Source: HLUCCA09 sp038757905
GTDB taxonomy: Bacteria > Pseudomonadota > Alphaproteobacteria > Rhodobacterales > Rhodobacteraceae
DNA length: 29,348 bases
Direction: 5' to 3'
Assembly: GCA_038757905.1 (NCBI GenBank)
Contig: JBCDGG010000057.1
Coordinates: forward strand, 1-29,348
The notes under the pieces were generated by a model. The model had not been told where the DNA came from, ran no database searches, and was given only the letters and a program-made list of their open reading frames with translations. The position numbers were made by a program, and so were the translations under genes. Position 1 is the stretch's first letter; every line of letters begins with the position of its first letter. This document shows, one piece after another, positions 1 through 6,915 of the stretch.

Positions 1-398
1 CCATAGGCCATGGCCTGGTCCTGCAGGTCGCACTCACCCCCCTGGTCGCAGATCGGACAGTCGAGCGGGTGGTTGATGAGTAGGAACTCCATCACCCCTT
101 CGCGCGCCTTCTTCACCATGGGCGAGTTGGTGCGCACCTCCGGCGGCTCGCCATCGCGGCCGCCGCGCAGGTCGCGCACCTGCATCGCACAGGAGGCGGC
201 GGGCTTGGGCGGGCCGCCGACGACCTCGACCAGGCACATCCGGCAGTTTCCGGCGATCGACAGCCGCTCGTGATAGCAAAAGCGCGGCACCTCGACCCCG
301 ACCTGCTCACAGGCCTGGATCAAGGTGAGGGCCGGGTCGACCGCGACCTCCTGACCGTCGATGATGATGGTACGCAGCTCGGGCGCGGCGTCCGACAT
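1..398 (-). CDS. nuoG: NADH-quinone oxidoreductase subunit G, N-terminal part (runs off the left edge)
   Basis: This is the peripheral-arm iron-sulfur subunit of complex I, which relays electrons from NADH through several clusters in the cytoplasmic arm. About 132 residues are visible. The N-terminal ferredoxin fold is intact, with the [2Fe-2S] ligands at C41, C52, C55 and C70. It is followed by the His-Cys3 motif for a [4Fe-4S] cluster (H110, C114, C117, C123, in the context NHPLDCPICDQGGECDLQ). The start ATG at 398 follows AGGAGG with an 8-base gap. The gene lies 73 bp downstream of the DUF5333 gene on the same strand. The molybdopterin-like domain and the later nuo genes would lie beyond base 1. 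The family assignment is secure; only the 3' portion is missing from view. Confidence 0.97.
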   Translation of the reverse strand, partial: MSDAAPELRTIIIDGQEVAVDPALTLIQACEQVGVEVPRFCYHERLSIAGNCRMCLVEVVGGPPKPAASCAMQVRDLRGGRDGEPPEVRTNSPMVKKAREGVMEFLLINHPLDCPICDQGGECDLQDQAMAY

Positions 399-471
399 TG
401 GGCATGCCTCCTGTGTGGCGCGCGCCGGGGCATTCCCTCCGGCACTGGCTCAGCTTGGCTTCCCCCCGTAG

Positions 472-888
472 CTAGCGACTGCGGAGCAGTTCGCCAATGG
501 GCGAGTTGGCCGCGATTTCGGCGTTTCCCGCACGGCAGTAGCTGGCGGCGTTGCCCTTTTGCACACCGCGCTCCGCAAGATAGGTATTAGCCCGGTTTTT
601 CATCAGGCGATTGTCTTCCTTGCTCTCCAGGTAGTCGGAGATCTCGCCCCGCGTGTAGCCCTGGTCGAGCGCGTAGTGATAGAGCGCCCGCGCCTTCCGG
701 TAGACGAGGCCCATGCGCGCCGAAATCGAGGGACAGTTCTTCCGAATCTGATCCCCGACCGCGGCAATGAACAACTGGTCGTTGATGGGGTCGTTATGGC
801 GCAAGGCGGGGCGGGCCTCGGCCGCGCTCGTGAACGCGAGGGCAAAGAGCGTCAGACAAACGGCGGCGGCACTGAAAATCCTGAACAT
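472..888 (-). CDS. DUF5333-type secreted small protein of the nuo operon
   Basis: A 138-residue protein with an N-terminal signal peptide (FALAFTSAAEARP, likely cleaved after about residue 25), so it is probably periplasmic. The mature part holds two cysteines, one in RKNCPS and one in SYCRAGNAE, which could pair. It matches from memory the DUF5333 family, which accompanies nuo genes in Rhodobacteraceae; its function is not known. It lies directly upstream of nuoG on the same strand. It shares its layout with the protein at 3422-3817: signal peptide, a Cys-Pro motif, a second Cys, and a C-terminal (S)xxGxLxR ending. The two are probably diverged paralogues that were once adjacent. With the receptor gene now inserted upstream, this gene is the first of a nuo segment that needs its own promoter or read-through. 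Confidence 0.8.
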   Translation of the reverse strand: MFRIFSAAAVCLTLFALAFTSAAEARPALRHNDPINDQLFIAAVGDQIRKNCPSISARMGLVYRKARALYHYALDQGYTRGEISDYLESKEDNRLMKNRANTYLAERGVQKGNAASYCRAGNAEIAANSPIGELLRSR

Positions 889-939
889 CGGTCTTCCTCA
901 TGGCGGATGCGCAGGGAAAGAGTGGGGGCGCGCCCCGCC

Positions 940-952
940 GCTATTCAATAGC
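940..952. repeat. Short perfect palindrome upstream of the DUF5333 gene
   Basis: GCTATT and AATAGC flank a single C, giving a perfect 6+1+6 inverted repeat. It is itself bracketed by two identical octamers CGCCCCGC at 931-938 and 955-962. It lies about 52 bases upstream of the DUF5333 start, so a role as an operator or in mRNA structure is possible, but nothing in the sequence identifies a protein that binds it. Confidence 0.4.
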
Positions 953-1076
953 AACGCCCCGCGGGTGCCTTGGCCGGGCATCCATGAGCGGGGATTTGCC
1001 TGAGATCCGTCGTGTCGCGGCCGCGCACGGAGGTCCGGGGACAAATCACAAGGCCCGGTGCCGATCACATCTTTGC

Positions 1077-1102
1077 GATATGTCACTCATTTGTGACACA
1101 TC
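1077..1102. promoter_or_regulatory. Operator-like palindrome TGTCA-N8-TGACA before the TonB receptor gene
   Basis: The core TGTCAC (1081-1086) and GTGACA (1093-1098) form a perfect inverted repeat with a six-base centre. Extending outward, GATATGTCAC and GTGACACATC match at nine of ten positions. It sits about 135 bases before the receptor start and about 190 bases before the divergent DUF5333 start. The shape TGT-N12-ACA is the one described for PpsR/CrtJ-type regulators, but other dimeric regulators could bind it. The same TGTCA-N8-TGACA pattern recurs before the ferredoxin-NADP reductase gene. The palindrome is directly seen; the regulator is not identifiable here. Confidence 0.6.
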
Positions 1103-1233
1103 TTGCGCCCGTGCCGCCGGACGGAAGAGCGACAAAATCAAATCTTGACCATTTTACTCGGCCTTGATTTGGATGCGCGCGAAATAGCCACCGTATGACG
1201 GCAGCATGAACCCCAACCCCCGGAGGACGCTTC

Positions 1234-3312
1234 ATGCTTCGTCGCCTGCTTCTCTCTTCGACTGCCCCTTTGTGCTTTGCCACGATGTCGTTCGCGCAAT
1301 CGGCCGAGATCACCGATGCGTCCACAGTGGCGCTGGCCTTCACATTGGATCCGGTCGTCGTCGGCTCCGGGATCGGCAACGTGGCCAGTGACACGCCGCA
1401 ATCGGTGTCCGTCATCACGCAGGAAGATATTGACCGCTCGCTGCCGCGCACGATCAACGATCTGTTCACCGAGATCCCGGGGGTGACCGGTGTCGGATCG
1501 GAACGCGTGCTCGGCGAGCGGGTGAACATCCGCGGCATCGGCGGCGGCGAAGACGGCGACCAGAACCGCATCATCACCCGCATCGACGGCGTGACCAAGT
1601 TCTACCAGCAGTACCGGATGGGCGCCCTCTTCACGGAACCCGAGCTTTATCGCCGGGTGGAAGTGCTGCGCGGCCCGGCCTCCTCGACGCTGACCGGTGC
1701 CGGTGCGATCGGCGGTGTGATCGAGCTGGAAACCCGCGACGCCAGCGACTTTCTGTTCACGCCCGAAGACACCTTCGCCTTCCGCCAGCGGTTCCAGTAC
1801 ACCAGCAACGGAAATGGCTTCCTGAGCAGCTCCATTCTGGCGGCGCGGCCGAGCGAGGATGTCGAACTGCTCGGCTTCTTCGCCTATCGCGGACAGGAAG
1901 ACGTCGTCGACGGCGAGGGGGACGACATCGTCGGATCGAACTTCGATTCCACCTCCTACCTGCTCAAAGGCCGCTACACTTTCGGCAACGACCGTCAGCA
2001 CAGCGTCTTCGCCACGTTACAGAACTGGACCACCTCCGAAGACCAGGCAGAATACGAGCAGACCGGCACCAATGAAGCGTTCGGCCGGGTCGACCGCGAT
2101 GTCGACGACAACACCTTCGTGCTGGGGTATGACTTCAATCCTCCCGGCAACGACCTCGTCGATCTGGAAGTGCGCTTCGGCTATTCCGACACCGAGGTGA
2201 TCCAGGAGAATGCCACCGGGCAGTTCCCCTCCACCCTCTTCGAGGATGCGGAATACGCCTATACGTCCTACCAGCTGAACGCGATCAACACCTCGCGCTT
2301 CCGGGCCGGCTCCGCGGACGTGACCATGTCCTACGGCTTCGATGCCAGCCTGCAGGAGCGGGTCGGCCGCACCACGAGCCGGAACTTCCCGAACACGCCC
2401 GAGAACGGCTTCATCTCCTTCCAGCCCGGCGGCTATGACGAGAATTACGGTGTCTTCCTGCAGGCCGAGATCGCCTACGATAACGGCCTGACACTCATTC
2501 CCGGTCTGCGCTACGAATGGCAGGAACTGCGTCCGGACAACCTCAACACCACCTTCGACGAAGACGAATCCCTGTCGAACGAGGCGTTCGCGCCGAAGCT
2601 GGCCGTGCTCTACGAGATCAACGAGAACTTCAACGTCTTCGGCAGCATCGCGCAAACCGAACGGCTGCCGGTGCTCGATGAAGCGTTCGACGGCAACAGC
2701 GGAAACCTCGATCTGGAGCCGGAGCGCGCGACCACGTGGGAAGTGGGCGTGTCCTATTCGAGCTTCGATGTCTTCACAGCGGGCGACCAGCTGGTGGCCA
2801 AGGCGGTGTACTTCGACAACGACATCGAAGACCTGATCTCGCGCGTGAACACACGCTCGCCCTTCGTCAACATCGACGAGGCCACCATCACCGGCTGGGA
2901 GCTGGAGGCCGCTTATGACAGCGACCGTGTCTTCGGCCGCCTCGCCTACAGCCAGGTGCGCGGCGACGGCACGGAGGACGGCGGACCCGAAGAGCCCCTT
3001 CTCGACGTTCCGGCCGATGAGCTTTCGGTGACCATCGGGACGCGCCTGCCGCAATACAACGTCGATCTGTCGCTGCGAAGCACCCACACCTGGCGGCAGG
3101 ACAGGGTCCCGTCCGGCGCGGACGAGACGCCGAGCTACACCGTCTGGGACGTCTTCGCCTCCTGGAAGCCCGATCAGGGCGCGCTGGAAGGGTTCGAGAT
3201 GCGTCTGGCGGCCAACAACATCACCGACGAGACCTACAGCCCCCACCTTTACGGTTTCGACGAGAACGCGGCCGGACGCTCCGTCAGCCTCAGCATCGCC
3301 AAGCTGTTCTGA
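1234..3312 (+). CDS. TonB-dependent outer-membrane receptor, heme or siderophore type
   Basis: A 692-residue outer-membrane receptor that would import an iron compound using TonB energy. A signal peptide ends near residue 21. A TonB-box-like segment DPVVVGSG lies at about residues 39-46, the plug domain covers roughly 52-165 (with VNIRGIGGG and RRVEVLRGPASS), and the beta-barrel ends in a terminal Phe, as is usual for outer-membrane proteins. The segment NLDLEPE at 491-497 resembles the NPDL box of heme/hemoglobin receptors, so a heme-type ligand is a reasonable guess but unproven. The start follows GGAGG. It stands alone, in opposite orientation, inside the nuo operon between two DUF5333-like genes, with its own upstream palindrome and its own terminator. 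No TonB, ABC transporter or heme-degradation gene adjoins it. Confidence 0.92.
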   Translation: MLRRLLLSSTAPLCFATMSFAQSAEITDASTVALAFTLDPVVVGSGIGNVASDTPQSVSVITQEDIDRSLPRTINDLFTEIPGVTGVGSERVLGERVNIRGIGGGEDGDQNRIITRIDGVTKFYQQYRMGALFTEPELYRRVEVLRGPASSTLTGAGAIGGVIELETRDASDFLFTPEDTFAFRQRFQYTSNGNGFLSSSILAARPSEDVELLGFFAYRGQEDVVDGEGDDIVGSNFDSTSYLLKGRYTFGNDRQHSVFATLQNWTTSEDQAEYEQTGTNEAFGRVDRDVDDNTFVLGYDFNPPGNDLVDLEVRFGYSDTEVIQENATGQFPSTLFEDAEYAYTSYQLNAINTSRFRAGSADVTMSYGFDASLQERVGRTTSRNFPNTPENGFISFQPGGYDENYGVFLQAEIAYDNGLTLIPGLRYEWQELRPDNLNTTFDEDESLSNEAFAPKLAVLYEINENFNVFGSIAQTERLPVLDEAFDGNSGNLDLEPERATTWEVGVSYSSFDVFTAGDQLVAKAVYFDNDIEDLISRVNTRSPFVNIDEATITGWELEAAYDSDRVFGRLAYSQVRGDGTEDGGPEEPLLDVPADELSVTIGTRLPQYNVDLSLRSTHTWRQDRVPSGADETPSYTVWDVFASWKPDQGALEGFEMRLAANNITDETYSPHLYGFDENAAGRSVSLSIAKLF

Positions 3313-3343
3313 CGCGAGGCTGATCAACCCTGGTGCACTGCAG

Positions 3344-3384
3344 CGCCGGCCGCCCCTTTCCCTCGGAGCGGCCGGCGATTTTTT
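3344..3384 (+). terminator. Rho-independent terminator of the TonB receptor gene
   Basis: A perfect 10-bp stem, CGCCGGCCGC (3344-3353) with GCGGCCGGCG (3368-3377), encloses a 14-base loop and is followed by A and six Ts (3379-3384). It lies 32 bases after the receptor stop. The T run is only on the plus strand, so it should stop receptor transcription and not the opposing nuo transcript. Confidence 0.88.
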
Positions 3385-3421
3385 GTGCCGGGATCGGGGG
3401 CGCGCGTTTCGCGAAAGCCAG

Positions 3422-3817
3422 TCAGCCCGGATCGACGCGGAAAAGGCGGCCGAGGGCAGAGCCGCCTTCGGCCTCCGAGCGTGCGACGGGGCAGACTTGA
3501 TCGCTGACGAGCGGGGTCTCCAGGCCGAGGGTGTCGTAGCGGGCCGATGCCGCCGCCAGCACTGCCTCGCGCGCCGCCTCGGAATGCAGGCGCGGATCGT
3601 CGATCTGCCAACCGTCCCGCGCCAGAAGGTCGTAGACGCCCAGGCGCAGCCCGGTATCGGCATCCACGTCGACCTGCACATCGGGGCATTGCGCCGCCAT
3701 GTGGCTGGCCACGCGCAACAGCGCGGCGCCTTCGATGAAGTAGTCCGGCGGCGGCCCCTGTTGCGCCTGAGCGGCCCCTGCAAACAGGACGCCTGCAGCG
3801 ACAAGCGCGCCCCTCAC
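3422..3817 (-). CDS. Secreted DUF5333-like small protein downstream of nuoF
   Basis: A 131-residue protein with a short signal peptide (residues 1-18, ending GAAQAQQ). The start is GTG at 3817; no in-frame ATG lies nearby upstream, and the signal peptide begins correctly from it. Two cysteines are present, one in AAQCPDV and one in QVCPVARSE, and the C-terminus reads SALGRLFRVDPG. This spacing and ending echo the DUF5333 protein at 472-888, so the two are likely paralogues. It continues the nuo operon after nuoF, but the next gene in that direction is the oppositely oriented TonB receptor. The function is unknown. It is exported, so at most it could assist the membrane or periplasmic side of complex I or of respiration. 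Confidence 0.7.
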   Translation of the reverse strand: MRGALVAAGVLFAGAAQAQQGPPPDYFIEGAALLRVASHMAAQCPDVQVDVDADTGLRLGVYDLLARDGWQIDDPRLHSEAAREAVLAAASARYDTLGLETPLVSDQVCPVARSEAEGGSALGRLFRVDPG

Positions 3818-4080
3818 AGCGCGCCCCCCGGCGGGACATGCGCCATGGTGCTGCTCCCAATCCGGGGCGGGCTCCCAAGACGCGCGGCACTCGCCAAGAC
3901 GCCGTCCAAAGCCACCGGACGCGGAGGGAGGGCGCGGGAGGGGAGCGCGCTGGGCGGGAGTGACAGGGTGCGCCTTTCGCCTGGAGCGCCGCGGGGGCGC
4001 GGTGCGTCGATATGCTCACAATTGCGACGGCGCCCCATCTTGGGCGTCAAACCGCCCCAGGGAAAGCGCCCGGCGCTCAC
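3814..4080 (-). CDS. Doubtful 88-residue open frame linking nuoF and the DUF5333-like gene
   Basis: A GTG start overlaps the nuoF stop (GTGA), and the frame's own stop overlaps the GTG of the next gene in the same way. Such back-to-back overlaps suggest translational coupling. The predicted product, however, is rich in Pro, Arg, Gly and Ser, has no hydrophobic segment or known domain, and looks like random high-GC coding potential. It resembles no family known to me. It is listed because it fills the 259-base space between two real genes; it may well not be translated. Confidence 0.18.
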   Translation of the reverse strand: MSAGRFPWGGLTPKMGRRRNCEHIDAPRPRGAPGERRTLSLPPSALPSRALPPRPVALDGVLASAARLGSPPRIGSSTMAHVPPGGAL

Positions 4081-5375
4081 TCCGCCGCGACAGGCGCGCC
4101 CGACTGGCGCCGTTTGTGGGCGATCCGTTCCTCGATCTCATGGCGGAAGTGCCGGATGAGGCCCTGAATCGGCCAGGCAGCGGCATCGCCCAGGGCACAG
4201 ATCGTGTGGCCCTCGACCTGCTTGGTGACATCGAGCAGCATGTCGATCTCGGCCGGGTCGGCCTCACCCTTCACCAGCCGGTCCATGACCCGCATCATCC
4301 AGCCCGTGCCCTCGCGGCAAGGCGTGCACTGGCCGCAGCTTTCGTGCTTGTAGAACGCCGACAGCCGCCAGATCGCCTTGATCACGTCGGTCGACTTGTC
4401 CATCACGATGACCGCCGCGGTGCCGAGGCCCGAGCGCTGCTCGCGCAGCCAGTCGAAATCCATCAGCGCACCGTCGCGCATCACGTCGCCGGGAAGAAGC
4501 GGCACCGAGGAGCCGCCCGGGATCACCGCTTTCAGATTGTCCCAGCCGCCACGAATGCCGCCGCAATGCTTGTCGATCAGCTCGTCGAACGGGATCGACA
4601 TCGATTCCTCCACCACGCAGGGCGTGTTGACATGGCCCGAGACGGCAAAGAGCTTGGTGCCGGCATTGTTCGGGCGGCCGAAAGCCGAGAACCAGTCGCC
4701 CCCCCGGCGCAGGATCGTGGGCACGACGGCGATCGATTCGACGTTGTTCACCGTCGTCGGACAACCGTAGAGCCCTGCCCCCGCCGGAAATGGCGGCTTC
4801 ATGCGGGGCATGCCCTTCTTGCCTTCGAGGCTTTCCAGAAGGGCGGTTTCCTCGCCGCAGATATAGGCACCGGCGCCGTGGTGCAGGTAGAGGTCGAAGT
4901 CCCAGCCGGACCCGGCCGCATTCTTGCCGAGCAGGCCCGCATCGTAGGCTTCGTCGATCGCGGCCTGCAGCGCCTCCTTCTCGCGGATATACTCGCCGCG
5001 GATGTAGATGTAGCTGACATGGGCCTGCATCGCGAATGAAGCGATCAGGCAGCCCTCGATCAGCGTGTGCGGATCGTGGCGCATGATCTCGCGATCCTTG
5101 CAGGTGCCAGGCTCGGACTCGTCGGCGTTGACCACCAGATAATGCGGCCGGCCGTCGCTTTCCTTCGGCATGAAGGACCATTTGAGACCGGTGGGAAAGC
5201 CCGCACCGCCGCGCCCCCGCAGGCCGGACGACTTCATCTCGTCGACGATCCAGTCCCGCCCGTTCTCGATCAGCTTTGCCGTACCGTCCCAATGCCCGCG
5301 CGCCCGCGCGCCCGCCAGCGTCCGGTCGTGCATGCCGTAGAGGTTCGTGAAGATGCGGTCTTCGTCTTTGAGCAT
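4077..5375 (-). CDS. nuoF: NADH-quinone oxidoreductase subunit F (NADH- and FMN-binding)
   Basis: This 432-residue subunit is the electron entry point of complex I: it binds NADH and FMN and carries one [4Fe-4S] cluster. The glycine-rich nucleotide-binding stretch GLRGRGGAGFPTG lies at residues 51-63 and the FMN/NADH segment NADESEPGTCKDRE at 83-96. The cluster ligands are C347, C350, C353 (ESCGQCTPCREGT) and C393. The length is normal for the family. The start at 5375 has AGGAG upstream. It follows the DUF5337 gene by about 50 bases and precedes the DUF5333-like gene. It is complete and shows no odd residues. Confidence 0.98.
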   Translation of the reverse strand: MLKDEDRIFTNLYGMHDRTLAGARARGHWDGTAKLIENGRDWIVDEMKSSGLRGRGGAGFPTGLKWSFMPKESDGRPHYLVVNADESEPGTCKDREIMRHDPHTLIEGCLIASFAMQAHVSYIYIRGEYIREKEALQAAIDEAYDAGLLGKNAAGSGWDFDLYLHHGAGAYICGEETALLESLEGKKGMPRMKPPFPAGAGLYGCPTTVNNVESIAVVPTILRRGGDWFSAFGRPNNAGTKLFAVSGHVNTPCVVEESMSIPFDELIDKHCGGIRGGWDNLKAVIPGGSSVPLLPGDVMRDGALMDFDWLREQRSGLGTAAVIVMDKSTDVIKAIWRLSAFYKHESCGQCTPCREGTGWMMRVMDRLVKGEADPAEIDMLLDVTKQVEGHTICALGDAAAWPIQGLIRHFRHEIEERIAHKRRQSGAPVAAE

Positions 5376-5426
5376 GCGCTCCTACTCCCAGTGAGGTGCG
5401 CCGCCGGGCGCACCTTTCCGGGCACC

Positions 5427-5642
5427 CTATCCGTTACGCGCCCGCCAGATCTGCCATGTCACTACGAGCGACCAGAGGAAAGCCGCCATCGCCGCGAAAT
5501 AGATCAAAAACTCGAACCGGGGCGCAAGCCCCGTCCACGACACGATGTAGGGAGCAAAAATCGCAGCCAAGCCCGCACAGGCAATGACCAACGCGACCAT
5601 TCGTCCGCGCCGTGCGATCTTTCGGTCGTGTTCGGTGCTCAT
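5427..5642 (-). CDS. DUF5337-type two-helix membrane protein
   Basis: A 71-residue protein with a basic N-terminus (residues 1-15), a first membrane helix at about 16-33 and a second at about 46-63, ending in a short basic tail. From memory it matches DUF5337, a small inner-membrane family found in nuo operons of Rhodobacteraceae; no biochemical role is known. It lies between the HHH protein gene and nuoF on the same strand with short gaps, so it should be cotranscribed. A role as a complex I accessory or assembly factor is an inference from location only. Confidence 0.75.
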   Translation of the reverse strand: MSTEHDRKIARRGRMVALVIACAGLAAIFAPYIVSWTGLAPRFEFLIYFAAMAAFLWSLVVTWQIWRARNG

Positions 5643-5708
5643 GTTCCGATGACTGATATGCGTGCGGGGAAGAGGCTGGGGAGCGCGGGCGCGACGCCGG
5701 CTCGGCGC

Positions 5709-6395
5709 CTAGCTCGCTTCAGCGGACGATCCCTCCGCCAGGGCCTTGGCTTGCGCCACCCAATCGTCCCGGGTGACCCGGCCCTTGAAGCCTTCGAGGT
5801 TCTCGTCGACCCAGGCGACCTCGTCCGCCGTCCATTTCGCGATCTGGTCGAAATGGTAGAAGCCAAGGCTGTTGCACAGACGCTCCAGCGCCGGGCCGAC
5901 ACCTTTGATTTGCTTGAGATCGTCGGCTTTGCCGGCGCGCGGGGCGTCGAGACCCGCGGGCTTGGTGCCCGCCGCCGGGGTCGACTCGGGGGCCGTCTCG
6001 GAGGCCGCTGCGGGCGCGGCCGCCGCGGCTGACGCCGTCCCGGAGGACGGCGTCGAAGGTGCGGCGGCTTTCGGGGCCGCTGCGGACGGGGCGGCCGCAG
6101 TGGCCGACCCGCCGGAAGAGGCGCCCGCCGAGGACGCGCCCGACCCGGACGCATCCGTCATGTGGCGCGGGACGGTTGGGGCCTTCTTGCCGCCGGGCGG
6201 ATCGTTGGCCGGTCTCCAGCCGATGAGCAGGGCGATCAGAATCGCAACGAAGAGGAAAATCCAAACCCCTCCCATCGCGCTGAAATTGAAGTCCCACATC
6301 ACCGCGCCGCTGAGCGCTCCGACGGTTGCGAAAAGCCACGCGACGACGACCGCACCCAGTGCGTAGTCGTTTCGCTTCACAATGTTTTTGTTCAT
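5709..6395 (-). CDS. Membrane-anchored helix-hairpin-helix protein associated with nuoE
   Basis: A 228-residue protein in three parts: two membrane helices near the N-terminus (about residues 12-30 and 38-60), a long Ala/Ser/Pro-rich flexible linker (about 75-150), and a C-terminal helix-hairpin-helix-like domain (KQIKGVGPALERLCNSLGFY and following, about 157-222). In rhizobia a similar C-terminal domain is fused to NuoE; here it is a separate gene next to nuoE, consistent with a complex I role. It could anchor or stabilise the NADH-oxidising module at the membrane, which is inference. The start at 6395 has GGAGAG upstream. Nucleic-acid binding, common for HHH domains elsewhere, is not implied by this context. 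Confidence 0.78.
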   Translation of the reverse strand: MNKNIVKRNDYALGAVVVAWLFATVGALSGAVMWDFNFSAMGGVWIFLFVAILIALLIGWRPANDPPGGKKAPTVPRHMTDASGSGASSAGASSGGSATAAAPSAAAPKAAAPSTPSSGTASAAAAAPAAASETAPESTPAAGTKPAGLDAPRAGKADDLKQIKGVGPALERLCNSLGFYHFDQIAKWTADEVAWVDENLEGFKGRVTRDDWVAQAKALAEGSSAEAS

Positions 6396-6915
6396 CTCTC
6401 TCCTCAGTCCGATGGCACGACGCGCGGCAAGGCGTCACACCCCCCTTCTACAGATTTCTGTCCGATCTGTCTTGCCCAACGTGTTGTCAATTGGGCTTGA
6501 CAGCCTGGCCTGCCGACATAGGGCCGTGCCATCCTGCGCTTGGCGCAGGCGTGGCGGCGTCTCGGCCAGCGCCTTGGCCCCGCGCCGGGCCCTTTGCGTA
6601 GGGCACAGCCGCATCCCGGCGCGGATGGTGAACGCGGATCTTTCCGGACGAGCACGCAGAAATCGGCCGAATCCCCGGCCGCCCGGCCGAATCGCCATGG
6701 CGTTGGACACGCGTTGGCCGGGACCGGTCGCGGCGCCGGGTCCGCTCATGGTCCGGACCAGTGCTCATGGCAGTGTCCCTGCTCCGCATGTAGGGAGCTG
6801 CGCCGCGCCGCGACCCATCAAGGGCGCATTTCAGGCATACTCGATCCTAAGGCGGCCGCACCTTCAGCGCAGCGCGTCGGGTCGGTCCCGCCCCCTCGGA
6901 CGTGGGCGCGTCAGG
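6396..6915. other. Gene-free 520-base gap between nuoE and the HHH protein gene
   Basis: No frame in this stretch looks coding on either strand: the candidate products are Arg/Pro/Gly-rich, with no ribosome binding site or family signature. It contains a compact hairpin CCTGCGC-TTG-GCGCAGG (6533-6549), a palindrome ACAGA-TT-TCTGT around 6450-6461, and a minus-strand TTGACA near 6490 without a convincing -10 partner. Such a long spacer is odd inside an otherwise tight operon. It could hold an internal promoter for the HHH-DUF5337-nuoF segment or be the decayed remains of a gene. Confidence 0.4.

Larger units (their letters stand above)
889..1233. promoter_or_regulatory. Divergent control region between the DUF5333-nuoG segment and the TonB receptor gene
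   Basis: This 345-base stretch has no convincing gene. It separates the minus-strand DUF5333-nuoG segment from the plus-strand receptor. It contains the TGTCA-N8-TGACA palindrome (1081-1098), a shorter palindrome GCTATTCAATAGC (940-952) flanked by direct repeats of CGCCCCGC, and an AT-richer island around 1130-1190 that is unusual for this GC-rich DNA and suggests a plus-strand promoter. A TTGACC at 1145-1150 could be a -35 element, but no good -10 lies 16-18 bases downstream. The ribosome binding site GGAGG just before 1234 serves the receptor. No single promoter can be named with confidence. Confidence 0.5.

Noticed and set aside
2017..3804. A 595-codon open frame on the minus strand under the TonB receptor gene
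   Set aside because: It is antisense to a clearly real gene and overlaps the DUF5333-like gene in another frame. The product is low complexity with no recognisable domain. Long antisense frames are common in GC-rich codon-biased DNA.
3960..5039. A 359-codon plus-strand frame opposite nuoF
   Set aside because: It is antisense to nuoF, whose cluster and nucleotide motifs are complete.
6435..6749. A minus-strand frame of 104 codons filling the nuoE-HHH gap
   Set aside because: The product is Arg/Pro/Gly-rich, with no ribosome binding site, helix or known motif, and it overlaps equally plausible frames on both strands.
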